Shown here one piece after another: positions 34,717-41,635 of a DNA stretch of 64,000 nt; within the stretch, counting starts at the first letter, position 1, and each line of letters starts with the position of its first letter. The notes below the pieces were generated by a model. It was not told where the DNA came from. It did not search any database and was given only the letters and a program-made list of their open reading frames with translations. The stretch lies in assembly GCF_022662475.1 (NCBI RefSeq), contig NZ_JAKNQQ010000007.1, positions 62,001 through 126,000 on the forward strand, given 5' to 3'. The DNA is from Sphingomonas sp. TREG-RG-20F-R18-01. GTDB taxonomy: Bacteria > Pseudomonadota > Alphaproteobacteria > Sphingomonadales > Sphingomonadaceae. The position numbers were made by a program, and so were the translations under genes.

Positions 34717-36336
34717 CTAGGCCGGCATGCCTTCAACGATCCGACGTTCCACCTGATAATCGCGCGCGATCTCGCGCGCGGTCATCTTGGCGGACATCAT
34801 CACCGACGGCGTGCCGCCGCCCGGCTGCGTGCCCTGTCCGACGAGGTAGAGGTTGGCGATATCCTCGCTGCGATTGTGCGGGCGGAAGAACGCGGTCTGC
34901 GTCAGCCGTGGCTCGACGCCAAAGCCGTTGCCCGCATAGGACCCGAGCGTCTGCTCGAAATAGTCGGGCGTGACGAAGCTGCGATACACCAGCCGCTCGC
35001 GCAGGCCGGGGATGTAGCCGCGATCGTCGAGGAAATTGAGCACCTTCTCGGCAAACCCTTCGCCGACCGCGTCCCAGTCGATATCACCCAGCGTGTTGGG
35101 GACGGGGATCAACGTATAGGCGGCATGATGGCCCGGGGGCGCGAGGCTCGGGTCGGTCAGCGTGGGGACGTGCAGATATTGCGAGAAATCCTCGGCGAGG
35201 ATCTTGCGCTCGAAGATGTCGGTCAACAGTTCCTCGTAGCGCGGCCCGAGGATGATGTTGTGGTGCCGTACATCAGGATCGCCCTCGCGCTTTTTATAGC
35301 CGAAGTAGATCACCATCAGCGACATGCTCTGCTTGCGGAACTTGACCACGGCATCGCGATTGATCCGCCGGTGCGCCTTGTCGATCAGCTTGAGATAGGT
35401 GGTGGCATAGTCGCCGTTGGACACGACCAGATCCGCCGCCAGCGTTTCGCCCGAGGCGAGCGTCACGCCGGTCGCGACCCGCTTGCCGCCGCGCTTTTCG
35501 ACTTCGATCCGCTCCACCTTGGCGTTGAGCTGGACCGTCCCGCCGAGCTCCTCGAGCTTGACGACGAGCGCCTTCACCAGCGCGCCCGTGCCACCCATGG
35601 CGTAGTGGATGCCCCAGGTCTTCTCGACGAAGTGGATCATCGCATAGATCGCGGGGACCTTGAGCGGATTGCCGCCGATCAGCAGCGGCTCGAAGCTGAA
35701 CACCTGCCGCATCTTGTCGCTCTTGAAATATTTGCTGATGAGCGAGAACAGCGGCTGGATCGCGCCTAGCTTGAGCAGATCGGGCACGACGCCGACCATC
35801 GAGCCGAGGCTGCCGAAATAGGTGTAGCCGAGTTCGAGGAACCCGCGCTGGAAGATCGCGCGCGCCGCCTCGTGGAACCGCTCGTACCCCTCGAGATCCT
35901 CAGGCGCGAGCCGCGCGATCTGCGCGCGGACGTTCTCCGGATCGGCATCGTAATCGAAGAAGGTGTCGTCGTCGAAATAGATACGGTAGAACGGGAGCAC
36001 CGGGACGATCTCGAGATAGCGGCTGGTGTTGGGCCCGCCGCTGGTGCCCGTCAGGATCCGCTGGTTGTCGCCGAGCACGTCCTCGGGGAAATCGGGGGCG
36101 GCCAGCATCGCCACGTCACGCTCCAGCGAGAAAAGCTCCTCGATGAAATGCGGGACGGTCAGCACCGTCGGCCCCATGTCGAAGGTGAAGCCTTCCGCCC
36201 GCCGGACATAGGCGCGGCCTCCCACGTCATCCAGCTGCTCGACGATCCTGGTGTCGAAGCCAAGGCTCTGCAGGCGGATCGCACAGGCGATACCCCCGAT
36301 ACCGGAGCCGATTACGATCGCTGTTCGACGGGTCAT
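34717..36336 (-). CDS. crtI: Phytoene desaturase CrtI-type
   Basis: A 539-residue carotenoid desaturase, peripheral to the membrane. The N-terminus [22 protein letters not shown] is the FAD fold, followed by [20 protein letters not shown], the phytoene desaturase signature. The C-terminus carries [23 protein letters not shown], the bacterial CrtI signature. It converts phytoene to neurosporene, lycopene or related carotenes, giving yellow-orange pigments for photoprotection. No phytoene synthase gene follows in the window. The ATG at 36336 lacks a clear ribosome site. It is divergent from the second PYP operon across 325 nt. Confidence 0.92.
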   Translation of the reverse strand: MTRRTAIVIGSGIGGIACAIRLQSLGFDTRIVEQLDDVGGRAYVRRAEGFTFDMGPTVLTVPHFIEELFSLERDVAMLAAPDFPEDVLGDNQRILTGTSGGPNTSRYLEIVPVLPFYRIYFDDDTFFDYDADPENVRAQIARLAPEDLEGYERFHEAARAIFQRGFLELGYTYFGSLGSMVGVVPDLLKLGAIQPLFSLISKYFKSDKMRQVFSFEPLLIGGNPLKVPAIYAMIHFVEKTWGIHYAMGGTGALVKALVVKLEELGGTVQLNAKVERIEVEKRGGKRVATGVTLASGETLAADLVVSNGDYATTYLKLIDKAHRRINRDAVVKFRKQSMSLMVIYFGYKKREGDPDVRHHNIILGPRYEELLTDIFERKILAEDFSQYLHVPTLTDPSLAPPGHHAAYTLIPVPNTLGDIDWDAVGEGFAEKVLNFLDDRGYIPGLRERLVYRSFVTPDYFEQTLGSYAGNGFGVEPRLTQTAFFRPHNRSEDIANLYLVGQGTQPGGGTPSVMMSAKMTAREIARDYQVERRIVEGMPA

Positions 36337-36661
36337 AGGGGCGCTGTCTTTTCTCGGGATCGCAGGCACCGGCATGATGCTGATCGATCCATTTCCTCTC
36401 CCGGACGCACCGCATACGGGATGCGGTACGACCAGCGACACGAGCCTCGGGAAAGGTCGCGTCGACACACACCGTACATGTGGCACGGCCGTGGCATCCG
36501 CAACCCCGGCGTGCCCCGTGTGGACCGAAGCGCGGTGGGTTTTGGCGGTTTTCGCCGCGCGTCCCCGCGCGACAGCACGATCGCGCCGGCAACCCGCGCA
36601 AACGTCCCGCATATGGTGGATGTCGTTAACCTTCAGAGGGTAAGCCACCATCGTCAAGAAG
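36337..36661. promoter_or_regulatory. Divergent crtI / PYP2 promoter region
   Basis: 325 nt without a gene. It holds the promoters of crtI (leftward) and of the PYP2 operon (rightward). A 7-bp inverted repeat with 5-nt centre, ACCGCAT-ACGGG-ATGCGGT, is at 36409-36427, a candidate operator or short hairpin. A self-complementary CACGGCCGTG follows further right. The right end carries the repeat structure described separately (36613-36681). No small open reading frame with good coding character was found. Confidence 0.5.
36409..36427. promoter_or_regulatory. Inverted repeat between crtI and PYP2
   Basis: Perfect 7-bp arms ACCGCAT and ATGCGGT separated by ACGGG, 73 nt upstream of the crtI start and 235 nt upstream of PYP2. 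Typical size for a dimeric regulator site; the binding protein is unknown. Confidence 0.35.
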
Positions 36662-36681
36662 ATGGTGGTGTCCGTGTTAAC
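36613..36681 (+). promoter_or_regulatory. Alternative-hairpin leader of PYP2 operon
   Basis: ATGGTGG at 36613-36619 can pair with CCACCAT at 36645-36651. The same CCACCATC (36645-36652) can instead pair over 8 bp with GATGGTGG at 36661-36668, which contains the PYP2 ATG. The two hairpins exclude each other. The two pairing copies are part of a direct repeat (ATGGTGG ... GTTAAC at 36613-36630 and again at 36662-36681). A 7-codon reading frame (ATG at 36620, TAA at 36641-36643) lies in the loop of the first hairpin. This could be a translational switch or a three-half-site operator; which one is unproven. Confidence 0.4.
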
Positions 36682-37033
36682 ATCGTTCGAAGAGATTCCC
36701 CTTGCTGGTCTTGCAGGCATGGACGCGCCGGACCGCGACCAGCTGCCGTTTGGCGTGGTGGGGCTGGATGCCTCGGGGATCGTGGTCGTGTACAACGCCA
36801 CCGAAGCCCATATGGCGGGACTGGATCGCGACGCGGTGATCGGCGTGTCGTTCTTCGACGCCGTGGCGCAGTGCATGAACAATTTCATGGTCGCTCAACG
36901 CTTTGAGGACGAAGCGCTACTGGATGAGATCGTGCCGTACGTGCTGACGTTGCGGATGCGACCGACCCGCGTTCGGCTGCGCTTGCTGGCGGCCCCGACG
37001 GAACCGCTGAACTACATCCTGATCGAGCGATAA
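36662..37033 (+). CDS. pyp: Photoactive yellow protein homologue 2
   Basis: A 123-residue PAS-fold blue-light sensor. Key PYP residues are kept: Y44 and E48 in VVYNATEAH (Tyr42, Glu46) and C71 in [10 protein letters not shown] (Cys69, the p-coumaroyl attachment site). The LPFGVVGLD entry and the late [11 protein letters not shown] block match the PTKVKV strand of the family; Thr50 is Ala52 and Pro68 is Gln70, so spectrum and photocycle speed may differ from PYP 1. Start ATG 36662 lies in a hairpin; a GTG at 36674 gives the more usual N-terminal length. First gene of the operon with a diguanylate cyclase starting 8 nt later, so it is the probable light input to c-di-GMP synthesis. Confidence 0.82.
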   Translation: MVVSVLTSFEEIPLAGLAGMDAPDRDQLPFGVVGLDASGIVVVYNATEAHMAGLDRDAVIGVSFFDAVAQCMNNFMVAQRFEDEALLDEIVPYVLTLRMRPTRVRLRLLAAPTEPLNYILIER

Positions 37034-37041
37034 GGCGCGGC

Positions 37042-38343
37042 ATGCGAGACGATCTCGAGCGCGATCATCAGCAGTTGCTGGAGTTTCTGTACGCCTGTCC
37101 AGTGGGCCTCGTACAGTTCGACAGCGCTGGGGAGATCCTGATGATCAACCCCTATGCGATGAAGCATCTGCTGCCGATGGCGGGCACGCGGGATCCCGCG
37201 AACCTGTTCGCGATGCTCGAGGGGTGCGCGCCGGAGCTGCGTAATCTGTTCGACGACTATGGCAAGGAGCGCGGAACAGTCTGTGACGGCCATCGTATCG
37301 CCGTCGACATCGGCGCGGTGCGCAAGGGCAAGGATCCCAAGGTGCTCGCCTGTACGCTGGTCAAGCTGGGGGCGGACCGAGCGATGGCGACCTTCACCGA
37401 AATCACCGTCCAGGTCGCGCAGGAACGACGGCTCAAGCAGACCGAGACATGGTTCGGCTCGCTGATCAGCGGCGTCAACGACTACGCCGTCCTGTCGCTG
37501 ACGCCCGAAGGGATCATCGACGGGGTCAACGCGGCCTTCGCGCGGCAGACCGGCCGCCGGATCGAGGATGTCGCAGGGCAGGCGCTCGACGCGATCCTCA
37601 ACACCGACACGGCGTCCGGAACGCTGTCCCTATCCGATCAATTGCGCCTTGCCGAACGCGACGGCTGGTATCTCGACGAAAGCTGGCAGCAACGCAGGAC
37701 GGGCGAGCGCTATTGGTGCCAGCGGTTGTTCGCGGTACGCCCGGCCGGCGAGCGGGGGGCCTGCGGAGGCTATTTCGTCGTGTTGCGGGATGTCGCGCGC
37801 GATGAGTCGGACACGTCGGATCTGCGTCGGATGCTGCTGTGCGATCACCTGACCGGCGCGGCCAATCGCACGCATTTCCTGCAGGCGTTCGAGCGCGAGC
37901 AACGGCGGTGGCGCCAGGATCGCCAGCCGCTGTCGCTGATCCTGCTGGACGTCGATCACTTCAAGGCGGTCAACGATACCTACGGGCATCCGACCGGCGA
38001 CGTGGTTCTGAAGCAACTGACTCAGGTTTGCAGCGCGATGCTGCGCCCCGCGGATCTGTTCGCCCGACTGGGAGGCGAGGAATTCGCGGTTCTCTTGCCG
38101 AACACCCCGCTGGACGAAGCGGCGCGGATCGCGGACCGCCTGCGCCAGAGCGTGGAAGCGATGGTCGTCACGGCCGACGCCGGGCCGCTGCGGATCACCG
38201 CGAGCTTTGGCTGCGTGACCGCCTCCGATGCCTGCTCCAGCGTCGAAGGGCTGATCGGGCTCGGGGATACGCAGCTCTATGCGGCGAAGCATGCCGGCAG
38301 GAACCGCGTCTATACGCGCGCGGCCCTGCCCGCCGCCGCATGA
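37042..38343 (+). CDS. Diguanylate cyclase, PAS-PAS-GGDEF
   Basis: A 433-residue soluble enzyme making cyclic di-GMP from two GTP. Two PAS domains: residues about 10-125 (ACPVGLVQFDSAGEILMINPYA) and 135-250 (DYAVLSLTPEGIIDGVNAAFA). The GGDEF domain covers about 258-428: CDHLTGAANRTHFL, DVDHFKAVNDTYGHPTGD, active-site GGEEF at 344-348, and an inhibitory RxxD site (RPAD, 335-338) five residues before it, so product feedback is likely. AAGG precedes the ATG by 7 nt. No receiver or membrane domain, which suits regulation by the separate PYP encoded 8 nt upstream. The stop overlaps the ligase start (ATGA). Confidence 0.93.
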   Translation: MRDDLERDHQQLLEFLYACPVGLVQFDSAGEILMINPYAMKHLLPMAGTRDPANLFAMLEGCAPELRNLFDDYGKERGTVCDGHRIAVDIGAVRKGKDPKVLACTLVKLGADRAMATFTEITVQVAQERRLKQTETWFGSLISGVNDYAVLSLTPEGIIDGVNAAFARQTGRRIEDVAGQALDAILNTDTASGTLSLSDQLRLAERDGWYLDESWQQRRTGERYWCQRLFAVRPAGERGACGGYFVVLRDVARDESDTSDLRRMLLCDHLTGAANRTHFLQAFEREQRRWRQDRQPLSLILLDVDHFKAVNDTYGHPTGDVVLKQLTQVCSAMLRPADLFARLGGEEFAVLLPNTPLDEAARIADRLRQSVEAMVVTADAGPLRITASFGCVTASDACSSVEGLIGLGDTQLYAAKHAGRNRVYTRAALPAAA

Positions 38344-39524
38344 CAGGATCCCCCCTGCCGCGCGAGGCGCTGCGCCGGATCGTCGCATCGCTCGTTACCG
38401 CCGAGATCGCTCGCACGCGCGGCGGTGCTGCGGCCGGGATCGCCGTGGATCCGATCGCATGGAGCGATGCGCGGACGCTCACGGTCGGATCGATCGCGCT
38501 GGATTCGCTCGAACTCGTACATGCCGCTGCGGCGCTGTACGAGATGTTCGACCTCGATGCGCTTCCGTCCGATGGCGAACGCGAACAACCGGCGACCGTG
38601 GGGCAGTGGCTGGACGCGATCGCTGCGGTTCAGCGTCGCGGCGACGCGACGCTGAGCGTCATGACATCGGGATCGACCGGCCGGCCGAAACGCTGCCCGC
38701 ACGCGCTTCAGGACCTCCGGGACGAAGCCGCGCATTTCGCTTCGGTGCTTCCCCCGGTCCGCCGCGTCATCGCGCTCGTTCCGGCCCATCACATCTACGG
38801 TCTGCTGTGGACAGCCTTGCTGCCGGCCATGCTGGACGTTCCTGTGGTGTCGGCGTCGGTCGCGGCATTGCCGCGGCTCGAGACCGGCGACCTTCTCGTC
38901 GGGGTTCCGGATCATTGGGCCGCGGTGGCGCGGTCGATCACGCGCTGGCCGGATCGCGTCTGTGGCGTCAGCGCGGGCGCGCCGCTTGATGACGGCCTGG
39001 CGGGCGACCTGCGGTCGGCCGGCCTCGCTGCGCTGTACGATGTCTATGGCACGTCCGAAACCGGCGGGATCGCGGTTCGCCAGGCTCCGGACGCCCCATA
39101 TGCCTTGCTGCCGAGATGGCAATTCGTCGCGCCGATGGGTGCAGACGGCGCGACGATCGTCGACCAGCAGGGCAAGCGGCGCGTGCTGCCGGATCGCCTG
39201 GCAATGACGCCCGACGGTCGGTTTGCCATCGGTGGCCGTAACGATGGGGCGGTACAGGTCGGCGGCGTCAACGTCTGGCCCGAACAGGTCGCCGCGGTTC
39301 TGCGACGATGCCCCGGGGTTTCCGAGATCAGCGTAAGGCTCGGCGAGCATCATCGACTGAAGGCCTACGTCGTTCCGTCCGGGACAAAGGATGCCGACAT
39401 GCTGCACGACCGGCTGCGACAGCATGCGTCCAGACTTTTGCTTTCCGAACAGCGTCCTACGGCGTACACCTTCGGGTCTGCCCTTCCGCGTAACGCGATG
39501 GGCAAGGTGTGTGACTGGTCATGA
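38340..39524 (+). CDS. 4-coumarate-CoA ligase, PYP-activation type
   Basis: A 394-residue adenylate-forming enzyme, shorter than plant or general 4CL enzymes and of the size of the PYP-linked subfamily. Its AMP-binding loop is TSGSTGRPK (109-117), followed by YDVYGTSETGG near residue 240 and the C-terminal hinge DGRFAIGGRNDGAVQVGG and PRNAMGKV. The N-terminal 100 residues have an acyl-carrier-like DSLEL motif (55-59). It should activate p-coumaric acid to p-coumaroyl-CoA, which then loads the PYP cysteine. Placed between the cyclase and phosphodiesterase genes with four-base overlaps on both sides, so chromophore activation is co-expressed with the signalling enzymes. No tyrosine ammonia lyase is seen in the window. 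Confidence 0.85.
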   Translation: MTGSPLPREALRRIVASLVTAEIARTRGGAAAGIAVDPIAWSDARTLTVGSIALDSLELVHAAAALYEMFDLDALPSDGEREQPATVGQWLDAIAAVQRRGDATLSVMTSGSTGRPKRCPHALQDLRDEAAHFASVLPPVRRVIALVPAHHIYGLLWTALLPAMLDVPVVSASVAALPRLETGDLLVGVPDHWAAVARSITRWPDRVCGVSAGAPLDDGLAGDLRSAGLAALYDVYGTSETGGIAVRQAPDAPYALLPRWQFVAPMGADGATIVDQQGKRRVLPDRLAMTPDGRFAIGGRNDGAVQVGGVNVWPEQVAAVLRRCPGVSEISVRLGEHHRLKAYVVPSGTKDADMLHDRLRQHASRLLLSEQRPTAYTFGSALPRNAMGKVCDWS

Positions 39525-40291
39525 CGTTTATGCAGCCGAACGCCTTTTCCAGCGAAGCCGCGTTTCCGGCCGGTTGTCGCGGGTGCCGAGCGGGCACTAC
39601 CTTGCCGTTCGACTTCACCATGGCGTTTCAACCCATCGTGGACATCGTGGCCGACCGGGTGTGGGGGTATGAAGCCTTGGTCCGGGGCATGGCGGGTGAA
39701 AGCGCCGGCTTCGTGCTCGACCAGGTCGATCCCGATCTCGTCTACGGGTTCGACCAGGCGTGTCGGGTCAAGGCGGTCGAGTTGGCCGCCGCGCTGTTGC
39801 CGGCCGATCCCGCGCTGAAGCTGTCGATCAACTTCATGCCGAACGCGGTCTACGAACCCAATGCCTGTATCCGCGCGACTCTCGCGGCGGCGGGGCGTGC
39901 GGGGTTCGATCCCGGCAGGCTGATGTTCGAATTCACCGAAAACGAGAAGATGCGCGACGTTCCGCATCTCCGCCGGATCGTCTCCGCCTATCGCGAGCGG
40001 GGCTTCACGACCGCGATCGACGATTTCGGGGCGGGCTACGCCGGGCTGGGCCTGTTGGCCGATCTGCGCCCCGATGTGCTCAAGATCGACATGGCGCTGA
40101 TCCGCGATGTCGATCAATCGGCCACCAGGCGCGCGATTGTCGCGGCGATCGTCGCGATGGCGCAGGCTATCGGGATCGAGCCGCTCGCCGAGGGGATCGA
40201 GACGGCGGGAGAGCTCGAGACCCTCCGCGGCCTCGGGATCCGGCTTTGCCAGGGGTTTTTGCTGGGACGGCCGATGTCGGCAGCGGCGTGA
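39521..40291 (+). CDS. c-di-GMP phosphodiesterase, EAL domain
   Basis: A 256-residue stand-alone EAL enzyme degrading c-di-GMP to pGpG. Catalytic residues are present: EAL at 51-53 (GYEALVRG), Asn in LSINFMPNAVY, Glu in MFEFTENEK, the paired Asp of AIDDFGAGYAGL, Lys in VLKIDMALI, Glu in AEGIET and Gln in CQGFLLGRP. Before the barrel is PAGCRGCRAG with two Cys (19, 22), a possible metal or redox site seen in some single-domain EAL proteins. ATG overlaps the ligase stop (ATGA). As last gene of the PYP operon it balances the cyclase encoded two genes upstream. Its 3' end is 4 nt from the convergent phosphatase. Confidence 0.92.
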   Translation: MTFMQPNAFSSEAAFPAGCRGCRAGTTLPFDFTMAFQPIVDIVADRVWGYEALVRGMAGESAGFVLDQVDPDLVYGFDQACRVKAVELAAALLPADPALKLSINFMPNAVYEPNACIRATLAAAGRAGFDPGRLMFEFTENEKMRDVPHLRRIVSAYRERGFTTAIDDFGAGYAGLGLLADLRPDVLKIDMALIRDVDQSATRRAIVAAIVAMAQAIGIEPLAEGIETAGELETLRGLGIRLCQGFLLGRPMSAAA

Positions 40292-40295
40292 TCCG

Positions 40296-41534
40296 CTAGC
40301 CGTTCAGCTTGGCCGCGAACGCGTCGAGCGTGCACAGGCCGGGAATGCCCCGCGCGGTGCATCCGGCGATCGGCAGGCGTTGGCGATACAGTGCCCGGGC
40401 CGTGCCGGCGCGGAGTTCGTCCAGCGATTGCGCGCGATATGCTGCTCGGATGAAATGATTGCCCGCGGCGTCGCTCAACCGCTCGATCAGGATGGCGCCG
40501 CCGGGAACCGGATCATCCACCGCAATGCCGGGGACGCGCCAGTGCAAACCCAGCAGGCCTGCCAGATTGGCGATGTTGGTATCATGCCCCGCGATCATCG
40601 CGAGCGTTGGTGCATCGGGCGATGCGTCCGCCAGCCATCCGATGATGCGCGGCGACAGGCCCGCCATGTTGCGCGCGGCGAGATAGGGCGGCCGCGCCAG
40701 CATGGCGAATTCGAGCGCATGGAACGCCCCGAACGCGGTGATCTCGTCAGCGGTGACACGACCCCAGCCGACGTCCGCGGCGGGTTTTCCGTCCGCATAT
40801 TCGAGGAGCAGGATCTGCGCCGCGGTCGACGCGCGATCGAGTGCCCCGCGAAGCTTCGGGCGGCCGCGTTCGGTGGCGGGCGCGATCGTCGTGGGCTCCC
40901 GCGCAATCCCGCAACGCGTGGCGCTCGCTGCGCGCCCGCAAAGCACCTGGTCAAGCCGCGCGAGCAGCGGCCGCATCCGCGCCTCGATCGCCGCGATGCC
41001 GCCCGGGCCCACGGCTGCCGCGACGGCCGCCTGCGCGCGCGCCGGGTCGAGCGGGGCATGTCCGCCGTCGATCTGGTCGAACAGGGGATCGGGGGTATCC
41101 TGTGCGAGATGCTCGATCGACAGGGCGCAGCCGGGGGCTAGGCCATCGGCATAGGACCGGGCCGTGGCGATGGTGCGCTGGTCGCTGTCGGCGAGAAGCG
41201 CGATGTGCGTCGGACAGGCGTGCGCCGGCAGCAGTCGTGTCTCGAGGAACGCTGCGCGATCGGCCGACGCGATCGCTTCCACCGCGGCGGCGCCATGGGG
41301 GGTGAGCCAGCCGGGGGCGACCGGCCAGCGTGGCCAGGGATCGCGTGCCACGCCTTCCGGCATCGGCTGCGCCTTGGTCGGCGGCCGCACGCCGTGGCGC
41401 ATCACCACCACGGTGCGATCGACCGTCAACCCGGCGGGCGCGACCAAGCGCTCGTCCGCGGACGCACCGGCCGGAAGCGAGTTGGCGGCCATGGCAACCC
41501 ATAGAAGCGTGCGAAACCGGCGCATGATCGTCAT
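40296..41534 (-). CDS. Secreted histidine acid phosphatase (AppA/phytase-like)
   Basis: A 412-residue periplasmic phosphatase of clade 2 histidine acid phosphatases. Signal peptide MTIMRRFRTLLWVAMAANSL; Met at 41534 has GGGA upstream. Catalytic motifs: VVMRHGVRPPTK (R-H-G-x-R-x-P) near residue 45, where His is phosphorylated, and the proton donor pair in AGHDTNIANLAGLLGL. Substrates in the family include phytate and glucose-1-phosphate. Convergent with the EAL gene and separated by 101 nt from the hybrid kinase end, so probably its own transcription unit. Confidence 0.88.
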   Translation of the reverse strand: MTIMRRFRTLLWVAMAANSLPAGASADERLVAPAGLTVDRTVVVMRHGVRPPTKAQPMPEGVARDPWPRWPVAPGWLTPHGAAAVEAIASADRAAFLETRLLPAHACPTHIALLADSDQRTIATARSYADGLAPGCALSIEHLAQDTPDPLFDQIDGGHAPLDPARAQAAVAAAVGPGGIAAIEARMRPLLARLDQVLCGRAASATRCGIAREPTTIAPATERGRPKLRGALDRASTAAQILLLEYADGKPAADVGWGRVTADEITAFGAFHALEFAMLARPPYLAARNMAGLSPRIIGWLADASPDAPTLAMIAGHDTNIANLAGLLGLHWRVPGIAVDDPVPGGAILIERLSDAAGNHFIRAAYRAQSLDELRAGTARALYRQRLPIAGCTARGIPGLCTLDAFAAKLNG

Positions 41535-41635
41535 TCGAAATCCCCTTCGGAGCGCTTTTGCCCGCGAGATATGACACGGGTGCGGCGGACGACTTCGCTG
41601 CACCGATGCCGCAGAGCCCCCCGGGCGTCAGGGCG

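Noticed and set aside
36620-36643. Seven-codon leader peptide as a gene
   Set aside because: Too short to support by coding bias and no strong ribosome site; kept only as part of the leader structure.
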